A stretch of 10,959 nucleotides of DNA from Burkholderiaceae bacterium (lineage in GTDB: Bacteria; Pseudomonadota; Gammaproteobacteria; Burkholderiales; Burkholderiaceae): contig CANBPJ010000054.1 of NCBI GenBank assembly GCA_947371415.1, positions 1 through 10,959 on the forward strand. The letters run 5' to 3'. The number at the start of each line of letters is the position of its first letter. Within the stretch, counting starts at the first letter, position 1. Of the stretch, positions 5,660-10,959 are shown in pieces. The position numbers and the translations under genes were made by a program. Below the pieces are notes generated by a model. That model saw only the letters and a program-made list of their open reading frames with translations, searched no databases and was not told the DNA's origin.

Positions 5660-6550
5660 ATGCAAATTAATCTGATTACCGGCATCTCGGGCTCAGGTAA
5701 ATCCGTTGCACTGAGAGCCTTTGAGGACGCAGGCTATGACTGTGTAGATAATCTTCCAGTTACTCTGCTAGAAAATCTCATCACCACATTAGAAGATGAG
5801 AAGTGTGAACGAGTAGCAGTTGCAATTGATGCACGTCGGGGACAATCGATTGCAGATCTGCCCAAGATCTTAGAAAACCTCCGACGCAATCATCAGGTGC
5901 GAATTGTTTTCCTGAATGCAGATACCAATACGCTCATTCAGCGCTTCTCTGAAACTCGCAGACGCCACCCACTATCCGGTAAAACCCAAGAGACTCAAGC
6001 TGCTACCCTCATCGAGGCGATTGATAAAGAACGTACGCTCTTGGAGCCCTTGCGTACCCAAGCGCACAGCATTGATACCAGCAACCTTCCTGCCCATACA
6101 TTGCGCTCCTGGATTAGAGATCTTTTACAAGATAAGCCTCAAGCACTAACCGTCATTTTTGAATCTTTTGGATTTAAAAAAGGCTTACCAAGTGAAGCCG
6201 ATCTAGTGTTTGATGTACGATGCCTACCAAACCCCCACTACGTTGCTAACTTACGCCCTTTATCAGGCAAGGATCAGTCTGTCAGTGAGTTTTTAGAAAA
6301 AATCCCTGAAGTGGTCAGCATGGAAGGCGACATCATTCAGTTTGTTGAAAAATGGTTGCCCCACTACATTGCTGATGGTCGCAGCTACCTCACGGTTGCT
6401 ATTGGCTGTACCGGTGGACAACACCGCTCGGTCTATCTTGTTAGCCGAATCATTGCGCACTTTCTGCCGCAAAAAGATCTGGCTGCGCTCCAGATCAATT
6501 TTTTAAGTCGTCACCGCGAGCTAGACTCAAACCCTGCAAAAGTAATTTAA
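5660..6550 (+). CDS. rapZ: RapZ/YvcJ-family nucleotide-binding protein
   Basis: RapZ-family proteins bind nucleotides. In E. coli RapZ is the RNA adapter that presents sRNA GlmZ to RNase E to control glucosamine-6-phosphate synthesis; the role outside enterobacteria is less clear. The 296-aa product has Walker A GISGSGKS (8-15), CVDNLP (28-33), FSETRRRHPLS (96-106), ESFGFKKG (168-175) and DVRCLPNPH (185-193). The C-terminal signature is SYLTVAIGCTGGQHRSV (242-258). The ATG at 5660 matches E. coli RapZ's start; an upstream ATG at 5615 would add 15 unlikely residues inside hprK. The tail (SRHRELDSNPAKVI) lacks the basic residues equivalent to E. coli K270 and K281-K283, so GlmZ-type RNA binding is doubtful. 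The last 56 nt overlap convergent mutY. Confidence 0.95.
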   Translation: MQINLITGISGSGKSVALRAFEDAGYDCVDNLPVTLLENLITTLEDEKCERVAVAIDARRGQSIADLPKILENLRRNHQVRIVFLNADTNTLIQRFSETRRRHPLSGKTQETQAATLIEAIDKERTLLEPLRTQAHSIDTSNLPAHTLRSWIRDLLQDKPQALTVIFESFGFKKGLPSEADLVFDVRCLPNPHYVANLRPLSGKDQSVSEFLEKIPEVVSMEGDIIQFVEKWLPHYIADGRSYLTVAIGCTGGQHRSVYLVSRIIAHFLPQKDLAALQINFLSRHRELDSNPAKVI

Positions 6551-7643
6551 TCGGTTGCGGTAAGCCATATTTTCCCAGTTGACGTAGGGATACCCACTGC
6601 AGATCTCCGCCAGAGAATTTCATAGCACTGCTCCCAGACATATGCCAGATCTGCATCCATAAACGTCGATGCGTAAAGACATGCTTAATCTCTAAGCCCC
6701 GCTCCATTGACTTACCGTTCTTCAGGGCAATAGAAGTTGTTTCATCAGGCAATACCAGCTTAAATAACTCCATAGCAGTCAGATTGCCTTCAGATTTTTC
6801 TACACGACTTGCTGAATTTTTCTCTCTTGCCCTCCATGCAGATTCAGGCAAAGACCAAAGTCCGCCCCAAATGGCTTTTTCTGGGCGCCTCTGCAACAAC
6901 ACGTCATCGCCATGTCGTAACAGCAGCATATCGCAATCAAATTCAGGAGATCTTGCCTTGATTACCTTGCGGGGCAATAGCAATACTTGATCGCTTAAAT
7001 TAGCCTGGCAGTCTTTTGCGAAAGGGCATTTCTTTTCGCCACTAATACACACTGGCTTGCGAGAGGTGCACCACGTTGCACCAAAATCCATCAAGGCTTG
7101 CGTATATACCGGCATGTCTGTCGGATTTTTAGGAAGCAGTTCTTTTGCCAAAAGCCACAATTGATCATTGACCGCTTTTTCTTGAACGGCACCCCCTACC
7201 CCAAACAAACGCGCCAAAATTCGCTTCACATTAGCATCCAGAATCGGTGCCCGCTCATGAAATGCAAAAGCTGCAATTGCGCCTGCGGTTGATTTACCAA
7301 TACCTTTCAATTGCTCAAGCAAGATAGGGTCACTCGGAAAGCGCCCCCCAAACTCTTCTACGACCTGCTTGGCACAGGCATGTAAATTACGAGCGCGAGT
7401 GTAATAGCCAAGTCCAGCCCATTCTGCCAATACATCATCCAATGGAGCAGCTGCTAGTTTTTTGACTGAGGCAAAACGCTTCATGAAACGTGGGTAACGC
7501 TCTAGGACCGTCGCTACCTGAGTTTGTTGCAGCATGATTTCTGAAACCCAAACAGCGTAGGGATCGCGCACGCTTTGCCAAGGCAAGCCTTGGCGACCAT
7601 CCTTGCCATGCCAGGCAATCAACTTGGTAGCGAAGTGCTTCAT
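6495..7643 (-). CDS. mutY: A/G-specific adenine DNA glycosylase MutY
   Basis: MutY removes adenine mispaired with 8-oxoguanine and so prevents G:C to T:A transversions. From the ATG at 7643 the product has 382 aa. SEIMLQQTQV (34-43) holds catalytic Glu35. The helix-hairpin-helix is LKGIGKSTAGAI (112-123). PILDANVKRI (133-142) has catalytic Asp136, with Ala where E. coli has Gly. The [4Fe-4S] cysteines are 192, 199, 206 and 212, i.e. C-X6-C-X6-C-X5-C, whereas E. coli MutY has X2 between the second and third. A NUDIX-like C-terminal domain (about 225-382) includes WGGLWSLPES and FTHRRLWMQIW. Start choice: this ATG overlaps the mutM stop as TAATG and matches the E. coli N-terminus; ATGs at 7667 and 7658 would add 8 or 5 residues. 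The 3' end overlaps rapZ by 56 nt. Confidence 0.95.
   Translation of the reverse strand: MKHFATKLIAWHGKDGRQGLPWQSVRDPYAVWVSEIMLQQTQVATVLERYPRFMKRFASVKKLAAAPLDDVLAEWAGLGYYTRARNLHACAKQVVEEFGGRFPSDPILLEQLKGIGKSTAGAIAAFAFHERAPILDANVKRILARLFGVGGAVQEKAVNDQLWLLAKELLPKNPTDMPVYTQALMDFGATWCTSRKPVCISGEKKCPFAKDCQANLSDQVLLLPRKVIKARSPEFDCDMLLLRHGDDVLLQRRPEKAIWGGLWSLPESAWRAREKNSASRVEKSEGNLTAMELFKLVLPDETTSIALKNGKSMERGLEIKHVFTHRRLWMQIWHMSGSSAMKFSGGDLQWVSLRQLGKYGLPQPIKLLLQGLSLARGDDLKN
7008..7070 (-). other. MutY iron-sulfur cluster motif with X6 middle spacing
   Basis: The four cysteine codons lie at 7070-7068, 7049-7047, 7028-7026 and 7010-7008. The translation reads CTSRKPVC, then ISGEKK, then CPFAKDC. The first and last intervals (X6 and X5) are canonical; the middle one has six residues instead of two. 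The frame is continuous, so this is an in-frame insertion of four residues and not a frameshift. Confidence 0.85.
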
Positions 7644-8479
7644 TAGCGCTTCTGACATTGAGGGCAAAAATAGGTGGAGCGCTGACCTTGCACCATCTGT
7701 CTAATCGGCGTCTTGCAAACTTTGCAGGGTTGATCCTTACGATCATAGACTTTGGTTTGCATCATGAAATGTCCGGGGTCACCTTCGCTATTGACGAAGT
7801 CTTTAAGTGAGCTTCCGCCTGCAGCAATCGCTTTTTTCAAGATTAATCTCACTGCAGCAGCCAATCGAGAGCATTGCGGACGAGTTAATTTTCCAGCAGC
7901 TTTGGCTGGATGAATGCCAGCCTCAAATAAACTTTCAGAGCAATAGATGTTGCCAACACCCACTACAGCCTGCCCTGCCAAAAGAAATTGCTTTACTGCG
8001 ATGCTACGGCTGCGGGATTTTTGATACAACACTTCCGTACCAAGCTCGCCCGAAAACTCTGGTGAAAAAGGCTCGACCCCGAGTTTTTGCAAGAGTGTAT
8101 TACTCTCGATTGGTCCTTTAGATTTTGGATGCCATAAAACAGCGCCAAACTTTCGAGGATCATGCAAACGTAAGCTCAGATTGTCAAACTCGAATGTCAC
8201 GCGATCATGCGGCTTCAGCGGATCACTGCTTGGGAGCACCCGCAATGTTCCTGTCATACCCAAATGCAGCAATAGGTAGCCAGCATCCAATTCCATCAAT
8301 AAATATTTACCGCGTCGCTCTATACCCAAGACCTGCTGGCCAGGCAGCAACTTTCCCAAATTGCTGGGTACCGGCCAACGCAAACGGCCGTCAATAATCT
8401 TGACCGCACTAAGCTTACGCCCTGCTAAATGGGGCTGGATACCCAATCGGGTAACTTCGACTTCTGGGAGTTCTGGCAT
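7643..8479 (-). CDS. mutM: Formamidopyrimidine-DNA glycosylase MutM (Fpg)
   Basis: MutM excises 8-oxoguanine and formamidopyrimidines and nicks the DNA by beta/delta elimination, complementing MutY. The 278-aa product (E. coli 269 aa) starts MPELPEVEV, whose Pro2 and Glu3 are the catalytic nucleophile and acid after Met removal. Lys58 (RRGKYL), Met75 (LGMTG) and Arg110-Phe111 (DPRKFG) match E. coli K57, M73, R108 and F110. GVGNIYCSESLFEAGIHP (174-191) is the helix-two-turn-helix region, with Cys where Ala is usual. A C-terminal zinc finger C-X2-C-X16-C-X2-C uses Cys252, 255, 272 and 275, with Arg267 in QRSTYFC. No Shine-Dalgarno precedes the ATG; a TACAAT (8491-8486) lies 6 nt upstream. It heads a mutM-mutY repair operon, divergent from the TPR-LolB gene by 35 nt. 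Confidence 0.97.
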   Translation of the reverse strand: MPELPEVEVTRLGIQPHLAGRKLSAVKIIDGRLRWPVPSNLGKLLPGQQVLGIERRGKYLLMELDAGYLLLHLGMTGTLRVLPSSDPLKPHDRVTFEFDNLSLRLHDPRKFGAVLWHPKSKGPIESNTLLQKLGVEPFSPEFSGELGTEVLYQKSRSRSIAVKQFLLAGQAVVGVGNIYCSESLFEAGIHPAKAAGKLTRPQCSRLAAAVRLILKKAIAAGGSSLKDFVNSEGDPGHFMMQTKVYDRKDQPCKVCKTPIRQMVQGQRSTYFCPQCQKR

Positions 8480-8485
8480 AAATGG

Positions 8486-8491
8486 ATTGTA
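8486..8491 (-). promoter_or_regulatory. Candidate -10 element of mutM (TACAAT)
   Basis: On the minus strand TACAAT (8491-8486) matches the -10 consensus at five of six positions, with exactly 6 nt (8485-8480) before the mutM ATG at 8479. A start site at the ATG itself would make the mRNA leaderless. No convincing -35 was seen at the expected spacing, which lies in the first codons of the divergent gene. Confidence 0.45.
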
Positions 8492-8502
8492 GATTCGCGG
8501 AT

Positions 8503-8508
8503 TAGAAT
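8503..8508 (+). promoter_or_regulatory. Candidate -10 element of the TPR-LolB gene (TAGAAT)
   Basis: TAGAAT matches the -10 consensus at five of six positions, with exactly 6 nt (8509-8514) before the ATG at 8515. This mirrors the arrangement on the other strand for mutM. There is no Shine-Dalgarno in between, and no good -35 was found. If the start site is at about 8515, the GTG at 8509 could not be the translation start. Confidence 0.45.
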
Positions 8509-8514
8509 GTGCTT

Positions 8515-10002
8515 ATGACCAAATTTTCACTAAAGTCCTCTTTCTGGGCCTTACTGCTCGCAACTGGACTGGGCATTAGCCTCTCCTCAAGTCATGCCAT
8601 TGCTAAAACCAGTAGCCTGGATAGTGGTGAAGCCGTATTTGAGGTCTTGGCTTCTGAGATTGCCTTGCAACGCGGTGAGGCTGGTCTTGCCTATAGTACC
8701 TATTTGGAGCTCGCTCGCCAGCTTGATGATCCTCGCTTAGCGCAAAGGGCCATGGAGATTGCCATTACGGCAGGCGCGCCGGATTTAGCACTGCAGGCCG
8801 CCCAAACTTGGGATAGCCTGGCAGGGGCCAAACAGACCAAGTCCAAGGAAGTGCTAATTACCCTCCTGATCCTCAATCAGCGCTGGTCAGATGCAGTTAA
8901 GCCAGCCATTACTCTTTTAAATCAGCAAACGCCAGCACAACGTGAAAATACTTTGTTGCAGATTCAGGCCTTGCTTGCCAAAGCAACTGATGAATCAGGA
9001 GCCTTGCAAGCTTTCTATGAAATTGTTTCAGCATTAAAGCCAGAACCAAAAGATCCGGGGCTGCTCTATACCTATGCCATGTCTGCTGAAAAGTCCGGAC
9101 ATATTGATGTGATGGAGAAAACTCTGCGAGAAATCTTGCGCAAGAATCCAAATGATGTAAATAGTCTTAATGCTCTTGGATACTCGCTGGCTGATCGCAA
9201 CCAAAAATTACCAGAGGCATTCAAACTCATTAGCAAAGCACATCAACTATCACCTAAAGATGGTTTTATTTTGGACAGTCTTGGATGGGTGAACTTTCGC
9301 ATGGGCAAAAATGCCTTAGCGCTAGAGCAGCTCCAACAAGCCTTCAATATCAAACCTGAGGCGGATATTGCCGCACACATTGGTGAAGTCTTATGGGTGA
9401 TGAATCGCCCAACTGAAGCAGAAGATATGTGGCGCAAAGGCCAGCAACTCGATGCGAATAACCCTACCCTCAAAGAAACTTTAAAGCGCTTAAAACCGGA
9501 TTGGTCAGTAGCAGATACCGCCCTCAAAGGCTCATGGGACGGTCGTTTTGCAGTAAAAGTCACCGGCCTTACTGAAGGCAGAAATCAAGGTGGCTCAGGT
9601 GGCTTTACCCTAACCCAAGATGCACTAATTGATGTATTAGAAATTCGAAATCCAGTGGGAGGATCGATTGCCAAAATTACGATTAAGCCTGGTGAAGCCA
9701 TTCTGGAGCGAGATGGTCAACTGACTACTGCGATCGATGCTGACACCCTAATTCAAAATGCATTAGGACTTCCACTACCTGCTCGCGGCTTATCCGATTG
9801 GTTGCGCGGACAAACTCGCCCTGGCAGCAATGCAAGCATTGAGCGAAATACAAAAGGGCAAGTCAGTAAAATGACGCAAGATGGCTGGACCTTAAATTAC
9901 AGCTGGGGTAATTCTCAGTACCTGGAAAAACTCACCATGACTCGCAGTTCTAATATCGGGTCTATTGATATCCGCTTGGTATTTGACACCCCGAATGAGT
10001 GA
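8515..10002 (+). CDS. Fused TPR-repeat protein and LolB-like outer-membrane lipoprotein-insertion domain
   Basis: The 495-aa product has a Sec signal peptide (residues 1-30, hydrophobic WALLLATGLGISL, ending HAIA before Lys31). An alpha-helical region follows (31-325) with clear TPR units in about 211-316, such as SLNALGYSLADRNQKLPEAF and DSLGWVNFRMGKNALALEQL. Residues about 341-492 are LolB-like: WDGRFAVKV, GGFTLTQD, EIRNPVGGSIAKITIKPGEA, LPLPARGLSDWLRG, QDGWTLNYSW and IDIRLVFD. LolB accepts lipoproteins from LolA and inserts them into the outer membrane, normally as a separate lipoprotein. In betaproteobacteria, from memory, TPR and lolB genes are adjacent before ispE; here they are one frame. 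There is no lipobox cysteine at the N-terminus or at the junction. ATG 8515 is preferred to GTG 8509. Its role as the cell's LolB is inferred. Confidence 0.9.
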   Translation: MTKFSLKSSFWALLLATGLGISLSSSHAIAKTSSLDSGEAVFEVLASEIALQRGEAGLAYSTYLELARQLDDPRLAQRAMEIAITAGAPDLALQAAQTWDSLAGAKQTKSKEVLITLLILNQRWSDAVKPAITLLNQQTPAQRENTLLQIQALLAKATDESGALQAFYEIVSALKPEPKDPGLLYTYAMSAEKSGHIDVMEKTLREILRKNPNDVNSLNALGYSLADRNQKLPEAFKLISKAHQLSPKDGFILDSLGWVNFRMGKNALALEQLQQAFNIKPEADIAAHIGEVLWVMNRPTEAEDMWRKGQQLDANNPTLKETLKRLKPDWSVADTALKGSWDGRFAVKVTGLTEGRNQGGSGGFTLTQDALIDVLEIRNPVGGSIAKITIKPGEAILERDGQLTTAIDADTLIQNALGLPLPARGLSDWLRGQTRPGSNASIERNTKGQVSKMTQDGWTLNYSWGNSQYLEKLTMTRSSNIGSIDIRLVFDTPNE

Positions 10003-10009
10003 AGTTGCA

Positions 10010-10885
10010 ATGACAAGTAATGCGATTGAGCTTCGCTGCCCTGCAAAGCTCAATTTATTTTTACATATCGTTGGTCGCCGAGAAGATGGCTACCATCTCC
10101 TTCAATCTGTCTTTCAATTGATTGACTGGTGTGATGTGCTCACTCTTCAGTGCATCCCAGAAAATACCATTCGCCGTGTCGACCCCATTCCGGGAGTAGT
10201 CCCAGAAGAAGACTTGGTGGTTCGCGCAGCAAAGTTATTAAAAGAGTTTTGTAAGACTGATCAAGGTGTAGCAATCAGCCTAAAGAAAATGATCCCCATG
10301 GGCGCTGGCCTAGGCGGAGGGTCCTCTGATGCCGCCTCCACCCTGATTGGCCTCAATCTTCTCTGGAATCTCCATCTCGATATCCCCACTTTGTGCCAGC
10401 TCGGCTTAAAACTAGGGGCAGATGTGCCATTTTTCCTTTTTGGTAAAAATGCCTTTGTGGAGGGGATTGGGGAGAAATTACAAGCAATTCCCCTGGAAAC
10501 CCAAGACTTTCTAGTGCTCTTCCCAAACCAAGGCATCGCGACCGCACAGATTTTTCAAGATCCTCAATTGACCCGGGATCACGCTCCGATTACAATAGAT
10601 GGCTTTCTTGCATCGCCAAGATCATTTCAGTCAAATGATTGTCAGGCAGTAGCGGTGCAGAATTGTCCTGAAGTGAAGCAAGCATTAGATTGGATATACA
10701 AGGCAGTGCCAAATTCGGCGCCTTGCATGTCCGGATCTGGAAGTAGCGTATTTACCGCCTTAGACCCTAAGACGGATACTGCAAATCTAGAAAATCTTCT
10801 GCAAAATCTTCCAAAAGGATGGATAGGTCGAATTGTTCGGGGGCTAAATAAAAATCCCGCTTACAATTTGGTTTCTTCAGATTGA
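10010..10885 (+). CDS. ispE: 4-diphosphocytidyl-2-C-methyl-D-erythritol kinase
   Basis: IspE phosphorylates CDP-methylerythritol with ATP, the fourth step of the MEP pathway to isoprenoid precursors. It is a cytoplasmic GHMP kinase. From the ATG at 10010 the product is 291 aa, close to E. coli IspE (283 aa). CPAKLNLFLHIVGRREDGYH (10-29) contains catalytic Lys13. The ATP-binding glycine loop is PMGAGLGGGSSDAAS (96-110). Catalytic Asp138 is in LGADVPFFLFG (135-145). MSGSGSSVF (240-248) is the third GHMP motif. Start choice: ATG 10010, 7 nt after the upstream stop, gives the family-like N-terminus. ATG 9995 (8-nt overlap, +5 residues) is possible; TTG 9965 is unlikely. It sits downstream of the TPR-LolB gene and 5 nt upstream of tRNA-Gln. 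Confidence 0.96.
   Translation: MTSNAIELRCPAKLNLFLHIVGRREDGYHLLQSVFQLIDWCDVLTLQCIPENTIRRVDPIPGVVPEEDLVVRAAKLLKEFCKTDQGVAISLKKMIPMGAGLGGGSSDAASTLIGLNLLWNLHLDIPTLCQLGLKLGADVPFFLFGKNAFVEGIGEKLQAIPLETQDFLVLFPNQGIATAQIFQDPQLTRDHAPITIDGFLASPRSFQSNDCQAVAVQNCPEVKQALDWIYKAVPNSAPCMSGSGSSVFTALDPKTDTANLENLLQNLPKGWIGRIVRGLNKNPAYNLVSSD
10862..10867 (+). promoter_or_regulatory. Possible -10 element for tRNA-Gln inside ispE (TACAAT)
   Basis: TACAAT, five of six to consensus, lies in the last codons of ispE and ends 23 nt before the mature tRNA 5' end. It could serve a separate tRNA promoter. The -35 region at the usual distance is a G-run with no resemblance to TTGACA, so processing from the ispE transcript is at least as likely. 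Confidence 0.2.
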
Positions 10886-10890
10886 CCTGT

Positions 10891-10959
10891 AGGGGAATCG
10901 CCAAGCTGGTTAAGGCACTGGATTTTGATTCCAGCATGCGAAGGTTCGAATCCTTCTTC
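10891..10959 (+). tRNA. tRNA-Gln (anticodon TTG), cut by the window end
   Basis: Sixty-nine nucleotides of a cloverleaf are visible. The acceptor 5' strand AGGGGAA (10891-10897) begins it. The D-arm pairs GCC (10900-10902) with GGC. The anticodon stem CTGGA (10918-10922) pairs with TCCAG (10930-10934) around loop TTTTGAT, placing anticodon TTG at 10925-10927, read as Gln (CAA/CAG). The T-arm is GAAGG, loop TTCGAAT, CCTTC. The last three bases TTC begin the 3' acceptor strand; the expected CCCT, discriminator base and CCA end fall outside the window. It starts 5 nt after the ispE stop. In betaproteobacteria, from memory, tRNA-Gln typically sits between ispE and prs, so prs is the likely next gene. 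Confidence 0.93.

Noticed and set aside
7644..7667. ATG at 7667 or 7658 as the mutY start
   Set aside because: These lie inside mutM with no ribosome-binding site. The ATG at 7643, overlapping the mutM stop as TAATG, fits the E. coli MutY N-terminus.
7807..8397. Two plus-strand frames of 104 and 90 aa within mutM
   Set aside because: Antisense to mutM, whose catalytic and zinc-finger residues are all intact; composition looks like a reverse-strand artefact.
9965..10009. TTG at 9965 as the ispE start
   Set aside because: It would add 15 residues (MISAWYLTPR...) inside the TPR-LolB coding end with no match to IspE N-termini; ATGs at 10010 and 9995 are better.
1..10959. CRISPR array, insertion sequence, prophage, toxin-antitoxin or defence genes
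   Set aside because: No direct-repeat/spacer pattern, transposase or integrase motif, or known defence domain was seen. The gene order is housekeeping throughout.

Overview
The window looks like a chromosomal core region of a small-genome betaproteobacterium. The best guess is Burkholderiales and the genus Polynucleobacter, from protein character, moderate GC and very tight gene packing. This is recognition from memory, not a database result. Gene order is the conserved betaproteobacterial one: antiporter (divergent), kdsD, kdsC, lptC, lptA, lptB, hpf, ptsN, hprK, rapZ, then mutY and mutM on the opposite strand, a TPR/LolB gene, ispE and tRNA-Gln. There is no mobile element, CRISPR array, phage gene or obvious horizontally acquired island.

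Layout. Bases 1-64 hold the first 21 codons of a minus-strand CPA2-type cation:proton antiporter. Bases 76-3664 form an LPS-biogenesis operon: KdsD and KdsC act in Kdo synthesis, and LptC, LptA and LptB belong to the LPS transport machine. lptC/lptA and lptA/lptB share 4-nt stop/start overlaps. A 192-bp gap (3665-3856) lies where relatives carry rpoN; no rpoN is seen. Bases 3857-6550 hold hpf (ribosome hibernation), ptsN (EIIA-Ntr), hprK (HPr kinase/phosphorylase) and rapZ. mutY and mutM (oxidised-guanine repair) run leftwards from 8479 to 6495, and mutY overlaps the end of rapZ tail-to-tail by 56 nt. Rightwards from 8515 come a single gene joining a TPR protein to a LolB domain, then ispE (isoprenoid synthesis), then a tRNA-Gln(TTG) cut by the window end.

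How the genes fit together. Most of the region serves the outer membrane: Kdo synthesis, LPS export and lipoprotein insertion (LolB). It is interleaved with nitrogen-PTS regulation and oxidative DNA repair.

Most notable points. (1) TPR and LolB, normally two neighbouring genes in betaproteobacteria, are one open reading frame, and the LolB part has no lipobox cysteine. (2) Several genes that head transcription units lack a Shine-Dalgarno but have a near-consensus -10 hexamer 6-8 nt before the ATG, which predicts leaderless mRNAs. (3) rpoN is missing from its usual place. (4) MutY has an unusual iron-sulfur cysteine spacing. (5) RapZ lacks the basic C-terminal residues that bind small RNAs in E. 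coli. I see no wholly new multi-gene system.
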